A stretch of DNA of 64,000 nucleotides from Actinomycetota bacterium (GTDB taxonomy: Bacteria > Actinomycetota > Actinomycetes > Propionibacteriales > Propionibacteriaceae), in the NCBI GenBank assembly GCA_020161015.1, contig JAIUOT010000037.1, positions 23,130 through 87,129 of the forward strand. The letters run 5' to 3'. A model generated the notes under the pieces. It was not told the origin of the DNA. It worked only from the letters and a program-made list of their open reading frames with translations, and ran no database searches. This document shows, in pieces, positions 17,453-26,599 of this stretch. Within the stretch, counting starts at the first letter, position 1, and every line of letters starts with the position of its first letter. Both the position numbers and the translations under genes were made by a program.

Positions 17453-19087
17453 TCAGCGGAGCCGGAAGTAGGGGGAGCAGAACACGAAGTCGAGAGCGGC
17501 CCCGAGGTTGTCGCGCAGCTGGGCGGAACTGAGCGTCGTCCCCGTCCCGTCGCCCTTCAGCCTCGCCACGACGACCTCGACGTGCTCGGGGCTCCAGGTG
17601 TAGCCGGTCAGGTCGGTGGTGATCCGGCGGGCGGCGTCGACGGCGCTGACGCCCTTCTTCAGGCCGAGCGCGCTCGCCCAGGACGAGTACGAGGACGGCC
17701 ACTGGCCGTCCTTGCCCCAGTTCGTGCGCGCGTTGGCGGAGTACCACCCGCTGAGCAGGGCCTGCGTGCCCAGCCAGTCGCCGGCCTGGTCGGGGTAGCC
17801 GTCGACCACCGGCCACATCCGCGGCTGGTGGTTCTCCAGGTAGAGCAGCCACTGGACGGTCCCGGTGATGCTCCACAGGTCCTTGCGCTGGGTCTCGTTC
17901 TTCTTCGTCTTGATGGTGGACGGGCGCCGCAGCCGGATCATCGTGGCCATGGTCTCCTGCGGCCGCTTCCACTTCGTGCCGACGGACGCGGCGAACTCCT
18001 CGCTGAGCAGCAACGCGCGGAGGACGGCCGCGAGGGAGGTCTCGCTGGCCTGGTACACGTCGGCGAGCATCCCCACCAGCTCTTCGGAGGGGGTGTCGCT
18101 GACGTAGCGGACGGCGAGGCGGCGGGCGATGTGCTCGGCCGTCCCGCGGTGGCGGGCGAGGTAGCCCAGATAGGCCTTCAGCGCCGCGGGGCCGTCGTCG
18201 GCGGTGGCGTTGGGGTGGCTGAACCCCATGATGGTCAGGGCCCCGACGTGGTGCTCGCGGGGGTGGTAGGAGTAGGTGCGCGTGCGCCAGTCGTAGCCGT
18301 GCCCGGTGAGCATCAGCGCGGAGGCGCGAACGTCGTCCTCGGTGTAGTGCCCGACGCCCACCGTGTGCAGTTCGAGGAGTTCGCGGCCGAGGTTCTCGTT
18401 GGGGTTGTCGGCCGAGTTCAGCTGGTTGTCGAGGTAGACGAGCATGGCCGGGTGCCGGATGGCAGCGGTGAGCATGCTGGAGTACTTGCCGAGCGCGTAC
18501 TTCCGCAGCACGGCCCAGTCGAACCACGCCACGAGGTCGCTGGCCTTGCCGTCCGCGGAGACGTACAGGTGGTCGGCCATGGTGTCGACCATCGACTCGT
18601 AGAGGTGGCGCCTGGTGAACACCTGGCGGATCGTCCGAGAGATGCTCAACGCCTTGCCCGCGCGCCACGGCTCCCCTCCGCTGGCCTTGTTGACCTGTGA
18701 GCCGGTCATCGTGGCGTAGCTCAGGTACTTCCTGACCAGGCCGTCGGCTTTCGCGTCGTCGATCTTCTTCCACGCCAGCTGGGTGTCGATCCAGGCCGTG
18801 CGCCCCCGCTTGGCGATGTCGTCCGCGATGGCCTTCGTGGGGGCGGGGCACGCGCGGCGGGCCAGGTGCCACGCGGGAGTGGAGGTGAGGTCGAGACCGG
18901 AGGCGAGGTCGCCGATGACGGCGGGCAGCACCGGTGCCAGCGGTCGGGATGGTGGTGCCGCGAAAGCCTCGGCCGCGCGTCCCGCGGCGGTGAGGGCGAA
19001 GCCGCCGGCGGCCGCGAGCCCCAGGGCAGCGCGTCGCGACGGTGCGGCAGGGGAGACGGCCGCGTCTGCGCGGGACGTGTTCGACAT
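17453..19087 (-). CDS. DUF1800 protein, Tat-exported
   Basis: A 544-residue DUF1800 family protein, first gene of a two-gene operon with the DUF1501 gene. The Tat signal SRRAALGLAAAGGFALTAAG lies at about 17-36. Typical blocks: MVDTMADHLYV, ENLGRELLELHTVGVGHYTEDDV, RRLAVRYVSDTPSEELV and a C-terminal FVFCSPYFRLR. Family function is unknown; the pair is thought to be a secreted oxidoreductase or matrix-associated system, but this is not demonstrated. It is divergent from the bifunctional nuclease gene, with about 145 bp between. Confidence 0.85.
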   Translation of the reverse strand: MSNTSRADAAVSPAAPSRRAALGLAAAGGFALTAAGRAAEAFAAPPSRPLAPVLPAVIGDLASGLDLTSTPAWHLARRACPAPTKAIADDIAKRGRTAWIDTQLAWKKIDDAKADGLVRKYLSYATMTGSQVNKASGGEPWRAGKALSISRTIRQVFTRRHLYESMVDTMADHLYVSADGKASDLVAWFDWAVLRKYALGKYSSMLTAAIRHPAMLVYLDNQLNSADNPNENLGRELLELHTVGVGHYTEDDVRASALMLTGHGYDWRTRTYSYHPREHHVGALTIMGFSHPNATADDGPAALKAYLGYLARHRGTAEHIARRLAVRYVSDTPSEELVGMLADVYQASETSLAAVLRALLLSEEFAASVGTKWKRPQETMATMIRLRRPSTIKTKKNETQRKDLWSITGTVQWLLYLENHQPRMWPVVDGYPDQAGDWLGTQALLSGWYSANARTNWGKDGQWPSSYSSWASALGLKKGVSAVDAARRITTDLTGYTWSPEHVEVVVARLKGDGTGTTLSSAQLRDNLGAALDFVFCSPYFRLR

Positions 19088-19231
19088 CGGACCACCTGGA
19101 GGCTGGGGGGACAGGGCACAGGCTGCGCGTGACGCGGCTCACCGTAGTGGATCCTGAGACGATTGTTAAGGAACAGGGGATCGTCCGGCCCGGGCGGGCG
19201 ACCTAGCATGGGGAGGACGGAGGTGGTGGCT

Positions 19232-19723
19232 GTGATCGAGGTCAGGATCGCCAGTCTCGCCGTGGACTCCCGCGGCCAGCCCGTGGTGGTGCTGGCGCCC
19301 GCGTCGGCGGAGCAGGGCGCCCGGCGGCTCCTCCCGATCTGGATCGGGGTGCCGGAGGCGACGGCGATCATGCTGGCCGTCGCGGGGGAGGCGCCGTCGC
19401 GTCCGCAGGTGTACGACCTGATGACCACGCTCCTGGACCGGCTGGACGCCGACGTCGAGAAGGTGGTGGTCACCCGTCTGGAGGGCGGGACGTTCTTCGC
19501 GGAGATCACCCTGGCCACGCCGTCCGGGCACGAGGTCGTGGACGCCCGTCCGTCGGACTCGATCGCCCTCGCCGTCCGCACCGGGGCACCGGTGTTCGTC
19601 GCCGAGGCGGTGTTCGCAGAGGCCGGCATGCCGGACGCCGATGGCGCCGGCGACGAGCAGTCGCAACTGGCCGCCTTCCACGAGTTCCTCGACGACGTCG
19701 AGCCCGACGACTTCCGCGGCTGA
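19232..19723 (+). CDS. Bifunctional nuclease family protein (DUF151)
   Basis: A 163-residue BFN domain protein. RRLLPIWIGVPEATAIMLA and SGHEVVDARPSDSIALAVR are the two conserved blocks. Plant BFN homologues cleave RNA and DNA; the bacterial proteins are mostly uncharacterised and usually sit near MerR regulators, which is not so here. The start GTG at 19232 follows CGGAGG at 8 nt spacing and gives the family length; a longer in-frame start at 19208 overlaps a possible TAGCAT -10 box (19204-19209). Confidence 0.85.
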   Translation: MIEVRIASLAVDSRGQPVVVLAPASAEQGARRLLPIWIGVPEATAIMLAVAGEAPSRPQVYDLMTTLLDRLDADVEKVVVTRLEGGTFFAEITLATPSGHEVVDARPSDSIALAVRTGAPVFVAEAVFAEAGMPDADGAGDEQSQLAAFHEFLDDVEPDDFRG

Positions 19724-20048
19724 CGGCCCTCCGTCGTCGGCCACTCCCGGGCGAGGGTCACCCGGACGGGGTCTGACCGGCACGGCGCCCCTTGGCATAG
19801 GGTCGAGACGGCCTCTCCCGGAGGGTCCGCCAACTCCCGGGGGCACGGACACCACGCCGACGTATCGGAGGGGGCAGCCGGCTGGTGACGTTGACTGCCG
19901 TGGCGGCGCCCGCGGCATGGGGTAGTGCGCGTGGGCGCCCCGGCAGGGCCGCAGGCGGCAGGTCGTGCCTGTCCGCGGCGCCTTCCCGGGCGTTTCGGGC
20001 CCCTCGTCGCCGGGTACCCGTCGGGCAGCGACCACCCCAGGAGGGACC
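19724..20048. other. 325-bp gap without a convincing gene
   Basis: Short frames are open here but have arginine/proline-rich, family-free translations. The right end holds the promoter at 19992-20017 and the AGGAGG ribosome site for the YHS gene. Nothing else is recognised. Confidence 0.5.
19992..20017 (+). promoter_or_regulatory. SigB/SigF-like promoter for the YHS gene
   Basis: GTTT (19992-19995), a 16-nt spacer, then GGGTAC (20012-20017) match the GTTT-N15/17-GGGTA consensus known for mycobacterial SigF and Streptomyces SigB-type factors. The start codon at 20049 lies about 31 nt downstream with AGGAGG in between. Confidence 0.6.
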
Positions 20049-20210
20049 ATGCAGAACCAGACCGAGTGCCCGGTGTGCGGCATGAGCGTCGACCAGCAGA
20101 CCGCCCCGTCCACGACCTACGACGCGCAGACCTACTTCTTCTGCTCCGAGGGCTGCCGGGACGCCTTCGCCGCCGACCCGGGCCGCTACGTGGGCAACAC
20201 CGGCAGCTGA
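20049..20210 (+). CDS. YHS domain protein, 53 residues
   Basis: A small stand-alone YHS (TRASH-like) domain. CPVCGM at residues 7-12 and FFCSEGCRDAFAADPGRY at about 31-48 are the metal-binding cysteines and the F-x(3)-P-x-Y ending of the family. Such domains bind heavy metals, often copper, and occur in copper ATPases or as free proteins. The ATG at 20049 follows AGGAGGGACC and a stress-type promoter. No copper transporter is adjacent, so its partner is unclear. It is convergent with the hybrid kinase gene. Confidence 0.85.
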   Translation: MQNQTECPVCGMSVDQQTAPSTTYDAQTYFFCSEGCRDAFAADPGRYVGNTGS

Positions 20211-20239
20211 TGTGACCTCCCGCGGGGCTGCGGCCCCGC

Positions 20240-23200
20240 TCAGGCCTCTTCCGGCTCCAGCCCGGTCTCGATCACCCGGCGGGCGACCTCGCGCAGCTTG
20301 AGGTTGCGGTTCTGGCTGGCCGAGCGCAGGCGGTCGAACGCCTGGCCCGGCACCAGCCGGTGCCGCTCGACGAGGATGCCGATGGCCTGACCGATCAGGC
20401 GGTGGCTGTCCATCGCAGCCTGGAGGTTCGCCTCCCGGTCCGCGGCGCGCTGGGCCTCGATCACCCGGTCGACGGCGATCGCGAAGGCCTGCGCGAGCAG
20501 GTCGGCCACGATCATCTCGTCCGGCGGGATGCGCCGCGGACGGGGGAACTGCACCCACGCGCGGCAACCCGTGGCGCTGCTGCGGGGCACGAGCAGGATG
20601 CCGGGCCGCAGGCTCACGGTGTCGGGGCTCGGCTCGCCCGCCAGCCCGACACGCACCTGTTCGGGGAGGTCCTCCGCGGTCACGGTGTTCGGGCCGTGAA
20701 GCACGACCTCCCGCTCGTCGAGGCGCAGCTGGATGGTGCTGCCACCGTTGAAGAGCACACCGAGTCCGTGCTGAGCGACCGAGAGCAGAGTGTCCAGGTC
20801 GTCGACCGTCGCGAAGTCGGCGCTGACCTGCGCCCCGGCGACGCGGCGGTCTCGCGCCGCACGCTCGCGGGTGATGTCCCGCAGCGTGCGGACGTTGGCG
20901 CTGACCATGGCGCCCACCGGGCGCACCTGGGCGTCGGTGGCGCGCACCCACACCGGCTCGCGGTCGCGTCGGCGGAACTGCAGCTCCACGGTCTGGCTGA
21001 CCCCCCGGCGCGCCCGCTCGTGCGCGGTCCTGACCTCGGCCAGCGCCTCCGCGTCCTCCTCGGCCGTCGGCCACCAGGGGTAGGGCGGGCGGAAGGGCCC
21101 GTCGTCCATGCCGTAGCCGAGCAGGTCGGTGAACGACTCGTTCAGTTCGAGCACGAGGCCGTCGGCGTCGAAGATCAGCAACCCGTCGTTGATCGCCGCC
21201 ATCACCGCCCGTCGCCAGGCCGCGTCCGTGGAACGCTCGCGCGCCCGCTCGAGGTTGGCCGCGAGTCGGGCCCGCAGGTTCAGCATTGTGAAGGGCTTGG
21301 CGATGTAGTCGTCGGCGCCCTCGTCCAGCGCGATCGCGGCGGCATCCGCCCCCGATCGGGCGGACAGCAGGAGGACCGGAAGGTCCCGGATCGCCGGGTC
21401 CGCCCGGATCAGCCGGACGAGTTCCAGACCGTCGATGCCGGGCATCACGAGGTCGGTGAGCACGATGTCGGGGCGCCGGGCGCGGATCGACTCGAGCGCC
21501 GTCCCGCCGTCGGTGGCCAGGGCGACGACGTAGGAGTCGGCGAGGGCGTCGGCGAAGAAGTGCGCGAGTTGCGGATCGTCCTCCACGACGAGGAGGCGGG
21601 GCAGGCCATCCTCCGCGCTGTCGGTCCTGGTGTGCCAGGACTCGAGCTCTGCGAGGAACGAGCCGACACGGCGAGGGGTGACCGAGCGCCCCTCGGCGTG
21701 GCGGACGGCGGGCTGGAACGGCAACCGGACGGTGAACCGGCTGCCCCTGCCCGGCTCGGAGTCGAGGGCGACGCTGCCACCGAGGATCTCAGCGAGATGG
21801 CGCACCATCGCCAGGCCGATCCCGGCCCCCGGCACCTCGCGGCCCCCGGTGGCCGGCCGGAGCCGCTCGAACCGGGCGAACACCCGATCATGGTCGGACG
21901 GGTCGATGCCCGGCCCGGTGTCGGCAACCTCGACCAGGTAGCTGTCGCCCTCCTCGCGCAGCCGGACGGTGACGCTGCCCGCTTCGGTGAACTTGACTGC
22001 GTTCGACAGCAGGTTGAGCACGATCCGCTCGAAGAAGTCGGGGTCTACCTGTGCCGGCTGCGACAGGTCCGGCACGTCGGCGGAGAAGTCCAGGCCCGCC
22101 CGCTCGACGGCGGGGGCGAACGCTGCACACAGCCCGCGGGTGGCGAGCGCCACGTCCGTGGGCTGGAGGGTGGGGACGAGCCGCCCCGCCTCGATGCGGC
22201 TGAAGTCCAGCATAGCCTCGACCATGCGGGCCAGGCGGGAGGCGTTCGCGCGCATCAGCACGAGGTCGTGGCGGACGGCAGCCGGCAGGTCCGGCTCGCT
22301 CTCGAGGATGTGCTCGATCGGCGCGGCCAGCAGCGTCAGCGGCGTGGTCAGCTCGTGGCTCACGCCGGAGAAGAACTCCGACTTGGCGGCGTCGAGCGCG
22401 ACGGCCCTGGCCACGCGCCGCCGCTCGGCCCACAGCTCGGCCTGGGTGAGCAACGCGCTGCCCAGCGCGGCCGCCACCAGGGCCAGGTAGCCCTCCAGGT
22501 CCGCGTCCCAGGGACGGGCCGGGTGGTGGCGGACCAGCAGGACGTGGGTCGGCGCGGCCTGCTCGGGGTCGATGACCCCGAACGCGTGCACCCCATCGTT
22601 GGGGCCCTCGGTCCCGTGCTGGGGCCCGCCCTCGGTGACGCACGCGCGCAGCAGGTCGGCGGCGGCCGTGCAGTCCGGTGGGTCGCCGAAAGAGGCGAGG
22701 ACGTGCGGCGGCCGGTCGTCGCCCGGGATCCGGCACAGCACCCCGGCCGGGTGGTCGGCGGCGTTGTCGGCGAGCACCCGCATCGCGAGCTCGGCGATCT
22801 CGGTCTCCGTCGCCGTGTCGGGGAGCTCCCTGCCGAGGCGCTCGAGGGTGCGCAGGCGACGATCGGCGAGGACCTTGTCGGTCGACTCCACGAAGGTCGT
22901 CAGCACGCCCAGCGGGCGTGCGTCGTCGCCGATGACGGGGGAGTAGCAGAAGGTGAAGTAGGACTCCTGGCCGGGGACGCTGCGGTTGAGGTGGACGACC
23001 TGGTCGGTGGCGTAGAACGGCTGCCCGGTCCGTTCCACGGTGTCCAGCAAGGCCCCGATCCGGCGAGCCGTCTCGGGCCAGAAGGCGACCGTCGGGTGGC
23101 CGAGGGCACGCGCGAAGCGGTCCGGCCCGAACACCTCGCGGCAGGCGTCGTTGTAGACGGCCAGTCGCTCCGGACCTAGCCGCACGTTCATCGGGAAGAG

Positions 23201-23395
23201 CGAGCCGAGGGTCACCATCACCGCGTCCCGGGTGGCCCGGGGCCAGTCGGTGATCGGCCCCAGAGAGGTGGACGCCCAGTCGTGGGCGGCGACACGCGCG
23301 CCCATTTCACCCTGGCGGGCGATCCAGGCCAGCCACGGCGGATCCGCCGGCCGGCGCGGCGTCCGGCTGTCCTCGGCAGGGTCGTCGAAGGTCAT
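20240..23395 (-). CDS. Hybrid histidine kinase with PAS, receiver and RNA-binding ANTAR domains
   Basis: A 1051-residue soluble sensor. In order: PAS-like sensor (about 50-180); GAF-like (185-330); HisKA with FFSGVSHELTTPLTLL, phosphoacceptor His347; HATPase (N box NLLSNAVKF, DTGPGI, GAGIGLAMV); receiver (600-710) with EDD, phosphoacceptor Asp648 and KPF Lys; second PAS (725-845); a GAF-like region (855-990); ANTAR (about 996-1049). No membrane helix. So one chain could sense a signal, autophosphorylate, pass phosphate to its receiver and act on RNA by antitermination. The last about 190 residues are paralogous to the protein at 3071-3706. Start ATG 23395 has GGAG 10 nt upstream; a GTG at 23404 is the alternative. 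A GGGTAT box (23481-23476, minus) lies upstream. Confidence 0.88.
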   Translation of the reverse strand: MTFDDPAEDSRTPRRPADPPWLAWIARQGEMGARVAAHDWASTSLGPITDWPRATRDAVMVTLGSLFPMNVRLGPERLAVYNDACREVFGPDRFARALGHPTVAFWPETARRIGALLDTVERTGQPFYATDQVVHLNRSVPGQESYFTFCYSPVIGDDARPLGVLTTFVESTDKVLADRRLRTLERLGRELPDTATETEIAELAMRVLADNAADHPAGVLCRIPGDDRPPHVLASFGDPPDCTAAADLLRACVTEGGPQHGTEGPNDGVHAFGVIDPEQAAPTHVLLVRHHPARPWDADLEGYLALVAAALGSALLTQAELWAERRRVARAVALDAAKSEFFSGVSHELTTPLTLLAAPIEHILESEPDLPAAVRHDLVLMRANASRLARMVEAMLDFSRIEAGRLVPTLQPTDVALATRGLCAAFAPAVERAGLDFSADVPDLSQPAQVDPDFFERIVLNLLSNAVKFTEAGSVTVRLREEGDSYLVEVADTGPGIDPSDHDRVFARFERLRPATGGREVPGAGIGLAMVRHLAEILGGSVALDSEPGRGSRFTVRLPFQPAVRHAEGRSVTPRRVGSFLAELESWHTRTDSAEDGLPRLLVVEDDPQLAHFFADALADSYVVALATDGGTALESIRARRPDIVLTDLVMPGIDGLELVRLIRADPAIRDLPVLLLSARSGADAAAIALDEGADDYIAKPFTMLNLRARLAANLERARERSTDAAWRRAVMAAINDGLLIFDADGLVLELNESFTDLLGYGMDDGPFRPPYPWWPTAEEDAEALAEVRTAHERARRGVSQTVELQFRRRDREPVWVRATDAQVRPVGAMVSANVRTLRDITRERAARDRRVAGAQVSADFATVDDLDTLLSVAQHGLGVLFNGGSTIQLRLDEREVVLHGPNTVTAEDLPEQVRVGLAGEPSPDTVSLRPGILLVPRSSATGCRAWVQFPRPRRIPPDEMIVADLLAQAFAIAVDRVIEAQRAADREANLQAAMDSHRLIGQAIGILVERHRLVPGQAFDRLRSASQNRNLKLREVARRVIETGLEPEEA

Positions 23396-23475
23396 TCGGC
23401 ACACTCCATCGAAGGCGGTCGCCCGGAGCGGAGGCTCCCCACACGCGGGCGCGGGACAGGCGTTGTGCCGTCACG

Positions 23476-23481
23476 ATACCC
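23476..23481 (-). promoter_or_regulatory. GGGTAT -10-like box upstream of the hybrid kinase
   Basis: GGGTAT on the minus strand, about 80 nt before the kinase ATG, is an exact SigF/SigB-type -10. No good GTTT lies 15-17 nt before it, so this is only half a promoter. Confidence 0.3.
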
Positions 23482-23503
23482 GCGCACCCCGGTGCCTGCG
23501 CCA

Positions 23504-23530
23504 GTGGCGGAGTACCGCGCCAGCGGGTAA
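23504..23530 (+). promoter_or_regulatory. Possible SigB/SigF-like promoter for the FAD-Rieske gene
   Basis: GTGG (23504-23507), 17 nt, then GGGTAA (23525-23530), 30 nt before the ATG at 23560, which has GGAGGACC as ribosome site. The -35 is weak. Confidence 0.35.
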
Positions 23531-23559
23531 GGGGGGAGTGAGGACCGCGAGGAGGACCC

Positions 23560-25053
23560 ATGACGTCGTACTGGCTCGACACCCACCCCGTCCCGGAGCG
23601 GGGCACCCCGATCGAGGCCGGCGAACGCCACGACACCGTGGTGGTCGGCGCCGGGCTGACCGGTGTCGTCACGGCCCTGCTGCTCGCCCGCGCCGGACAA
23701 CGGGTCTGCCTGCTGGAGGCACGATCGGTCGGCGCGGTGACCACCGGCAACACGTCGGCGAAGGCCAGCCTGCTCCAGGGCGCGAACCTGTCCCAGGTAC
23801 GCCGGCACCACGGCGAGGAGGCGCTCGGCGCCTACGTGCACGCGAACCTCGCCGGCCAGTCCTGGCTCAGGGAGTACATGGTCGACCACGGGCTCGCCCA
23901 CCAGGTGCGGACGGCCTTCAGCTACGCCGACACCCACGAGGGCGTGCGGCGGCTGGACGCGGAGGTGGACGCGGCGAACGCCGCAGGGCTCCCGGTCGAC
24001 TGGGCGGCGGAGACCGGCCTGCCCTACCCCGTCGCGGGCGCCATCGCCCTTGCGGCCCAACTCCAGCTGCACCCCACGCTGCTGCTCGCCGCCCTGCTGG
24101 ACGAGGCGCTGGCAACCGGTGTCGTGCTGCACACCGGCTGCCGGGTGCACGACCTCGCCGTCCGGGGAGGCTGCCAGGTGACCACCACGGCCGGCACTGT
24201 GTCCGCCGACCGGGTGGTGCTCGCCACCGGCACGCCGATCCTCGATCGCGGGGGCCACTTCGCGAGGCTCGCCGCGCAGCGTTCGTACGCGCTGGCGTTC
24301 CGCGTGCACGGCCACCTGCCGCAGGGCATGTACCTGTCGATCGACGAGCCCACGCGGTCGCTGCGCACCACGCCCTCACCGGACGGGGAGGTCCTCATCG
24401 TCGGGGGCAACGGGCACCCGGTGGGGCGCCACGGGTCCACCCGGGAGCTCGTCGCCGACCTGGAGGCGTGGACCACGGGGATCTTCCCCAGCGCGGTACG
24501 GACCCACGCCTGGTCGGCCCAGGACTACCGTCCCGCGGGGAGGCTGCCGCTGGTCGACGTGCTGCCGCTGAGCAACGGACGCGTGGTCGCCGCCACCGGC
24601 TACGCGAAGTGGGGCATGACGAACGCGGTGGCGTCCGCGCTGCGCATCGCCGGACGCTGGGCGGGGGCGGAGCACGCCTGGGCCCGGGTGCTCGACGACG
24701 TCCACGCCTCTCTCGCCGACCTGGCAGAGGGCACGCGGTCCAACGCAGAGGTCGCCCTCGCGGCCTCGCGTGGCTGGATCGCCGGGGAGGCCACCGCCCT
24801 GGAAGGTGACCCGGGCGAGGGCCGCGGTGTCGTCGGCCGGCTGGGGGGCCGGCCGGCGGCCCGCTCACGCGTGGACGGCGTGACCTGCACGGTCTCCGGG
24901 GTGTGCACGCACCTGGGCGGCGTCCTGGCCTGGAACGACCAGGAGCGCTCGTGGGACTGCCCCCTTCACGGCTCCCGCTTCGATGCGTCCGGGCGGGTCC
25001 TCGAGGGTCCGGCGGTGGACGACCTCGAGGTGCTCGGCGGCGAAAGTGGGTAG
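23560..25053 (+). CDS. FAD-dependent oxidoreductase with C-terminal Rieske domain
   Basis: 497 residues. The N-terminal DAO-type flavin domain begins with the dinucleotide motif VVVGAGLTGVVTALLLARAG (about 27-46) and TTGNTSAK. The C-terminal Rieske domain (about 425-497) has CTHLGG and CPLHGS, giving the two Cys and two His for a 2Fe-2S cluster. This is the two-domain type found beside stress genes in actinobacteria and bacilli; substrate unknown. Active-site Cys and FAD contacts are intact. The next gene, 30 nt on, encodes an FMN reductase and may supply electrons or be co-regulated. Confidence 0.85.
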   Translation: MTSYWLDTHPVPERGTPIEAGERHDTVVVGAGLTGVVTALLLARAGQRVCLLEARSVGAVTTGNTSAKASLLQGANLSQVRRHHGEEALGAYVHANLAGQSWLREYMVDHGLAHQVRTAFSYADTHEGVRRLDAEVDAANAAGLPVDWAAETGLPYPVAGAIALAAQLQLHPTLLLAALLDEALATGVVLHTGCRVHDLAVRGGCQVTTTAGTVSADRVVLATGTPILDRGGHFARLAAQRSYALAFRVHGHLPQGMYLSIDEPTRSLRTTPSPDGEVLIVGGNGHPVGRHGSTRELVADLEAWTTGIFPSAVRTHAWSAQDYRPAGRLPLVDVLPLSNGRVVAATGYAKWGMTNAVASALRIAGRWAGAEHAWARVLDDVHASLADLAEGTRSNAEVALAASRGWIAGEATALEGDPGEGRGVVGRLGGRPAARSRVDGVTCTVSGVCTHLGGVLAWNDQERSWDCPLHGSRFDASGRVLEGPAVDDLEVLGGESG

Positions 25054-25083
25054 GTGTTCTTCTCGTCCAGCGGAAGGAGCGCC

Positions 25084-25659
25084 ATGGCCCGGCGCATCGG
25101 CTACCTGATCGGCTCCCTGTCGAGCACCTCGATCAACCGGCGACTGGCGAAGTCCCTGATCGGCCTCGCGCCGGCCTCGCTGGAGTTCTTCGAGATCGGC
25201 ATCCGCGACCTGCCCCTGTTCACCCCCGACCTTGAGCAGGACCTGCCGCCGACGGTCTCGGCGTTCAAGCGGGAGCTGGAGTCCGCCGACGGCATCCTGT
25301 TCGTCTCCCCGGAGTACAACCGCTCGATCCCCGGCGCGCTGAAGAACGCCATCGACTGGGGGTCGCGTCCGCGGGGGCGCAACTCCTTCGCCCGGAAGCC
25401 GTCCGCCATCATCGGCGCGTCGACCGGGGCGATCGGCACGGCCCTGATGCAGGCGTCGATGCGCAACGTCCTCAGCTTCCTCGACGCCCCGCAACTCACC
25501 TCGCCGGAGGCCTACATCACCTTCCGCCCCGAGGCCTACGCCGACGACGGGACCGTGCGCGACGACGCCACCCGGCGCTTCCTCGAGCACTGGGTGGGAG
25601 AGTACGCGGGCTTCGTCGACCGGGTGCTCGCAGTCAACGCTCCCGGCCAGTCCGGCTGA
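25084..25659 (+). CDS. NADPH-dependent FMN reductase family protein
   Basis: A 191-residue flavodoxin-like reductase. GSLSSTSINRRLAKSL at about residue 10 binds the FMN phosphate; SPEYNRSIPGALKNAIDWGSRP at about 78-99 is the family's flavin/quinone site; GASTGAIGTALMQASMRNVL follows. Members reduce quinones, chromate or azo dyes with NAD(P)H and protect against oxidative stress. ATG at 25084 with GGAAGGAG 5 nt upstream; the upstream part of the frame belongs to the previous gene. Likely in one operon with the FAD-Rieske gene. Confidence 0.88.
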   Translation: MARRIGYLIGSLSSTSINRRLAKSLIGLAPASLEFFEIGIRDLPLFTPDLEQDLPPTVSAFKRELESADGILFVSPEYNRSIPGALKNAIDWGSRPRGRNSFARKPSAIIGASTGAIGTALMQASMRNVLSFLDAPQLTSPEAYITFRPEAYADDGTVRDDATRRFLEHWVGEYAGFVDRVLAVNAPGQSG

Positions 25660-25699
25660 CGGGAGCGCCGACCGCGCAGTCGCGGGTCCGGCTCCTGGG

Positions 25700-26599
25700 C
25701 TAGAACGTGGCGCGGCCGCCGGTGACGCCCAGGATGGTCCCGGAGACGTAGCCGGCCGTCCGCTCGGAGGCCAGGAACACGTAGGCAGGCGCCAATTCGG
25801 CCGGCTGGCCGGCCCGTCCGAGCGGGGTGTCGCGGCCGAAGTCCTCGATCGTTCCCGCCTCCCTGGTCGCCGGCTGGAGGGGCGTCCAGATCGGGCCGGG
25901 AGCGACCGCGTTGACGCGGATCCCGCGCGGGCCGAGCTGTTCTGCGAGGTTGGCGGTGATGCTGTTGATCGCCGCCTTCGTGGCCGCGTAGTCCAGCAGC
26001 GGGCCGGACGGCTCGTAGGCCTGGATCGAACTGGTGTTGATGATCGTCGAACCCTCGCGCAGGTGGGGGAGGGCGGCCTGGGACACCCACAGGGTGGCAC
26101 CGATGTTGGTGCGGAGAACCCGGTCGACGAGTTCGGGGCGCAGCCCCTCCAGAGTGCCGTCGTTCTCGCGTGGGAAGTGGATCCCCGCGTTGTTCACGAC
26201 GATGTCCAGGCCGCCGAGCGCCTCGGCCGCCTCGGCCACGACCCGGCGGCACGTCTCCGCCTCGACGAGGTCCCCGGGCACGCGGACGGCGCGGCGTCCG
26301 GCCTTCTCGATCCAGGAGCAGGTGTCGCTGGCGTCGGGCTCCTCCTCGGGGAGGTAGCTGATCGCGACGTCCGCGCCCTCCCTGGCGAAGGCGATCGCGA
26401 CGGCCCGTCCGATCCCCGAGTCACCGCCGGTCACCAGGGCCTTGCGGCCGGTGAGCAGCCCCGTCCCGGTGTAGCTCGCCTCGCCGTGGTCGGGACGGGG
26501 CTCCATCCGGCCGGTGAGGCCGGGCGGCGGCTGCTCCTGGGCGGGGAAGCCTGCGTCCTCGCCGGGCCGCGGCGTGCTGGTGTGGTCCTGTTCGCTCAT
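25700..26599 (-). CDS. Short-chain dehydrogenase, general-stress type (YdaD/GSP39-like)
   Basis: A 299-residue classical SDR with the N-terminal extension typical of stress dehydrogenases (PRPGEDAGFPAQEQPPPG, then RMEPRPDHGEASYTGTG). Cofactor motif TGGDSGIGRA, then NNAGIHF, the catalytic Ser in IINTSSIQAY and YAATK (Tyr/Lys); IRVNAVAPGPIWTPLQP and GYVSGTILGVTGG close the fold. The TGGDSG form favours NAD(P) use with an acidic neighbour, as in B. subtilis GSP39. It overlaps the topoisomerase stop by ATGA and is the second gene of that operon. Confidence 0.9.
   Translation of the reverse strand: MSEQDHTSTPRPGEDAGFPAQEQPPPGLTGRMEPRPDHGEASYTGTGLLTGRKALVTGGDSGIGRAVAIAFAREGADVAISYLPEEEPDASDTCSWIEKAGRRAVRVPGDLVEAETCRRVVAEAAEALGGLDIVVNNAGIHFPRENDGTLEGLRPELVDRVLRTNIGATLWVSQAALPHLREGSTIINTSSIQAYEPSGPLLDYAATKAAINSITANLAEQLGPRGIRVNAVAPGPIWTPLQPATREAGTIEDFGRDTPLGRAGQPAELAPAYVFLASERTAGYVSGTILGVTGGRATF

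Noticed and set aside
19885..20085. 66-codon frame before the YHS gene
   Set aside because: Proline/arginine-rich, overlaps the promoter and start of the YHS gene.
20360..23179. 939-codon open frame on the plus strand opposite the hybrid kinase
   Set aside because: Composition is that of an antisense shadow in high-GC DNA; no family motif, whereas the minus strand has complete kinase domains.
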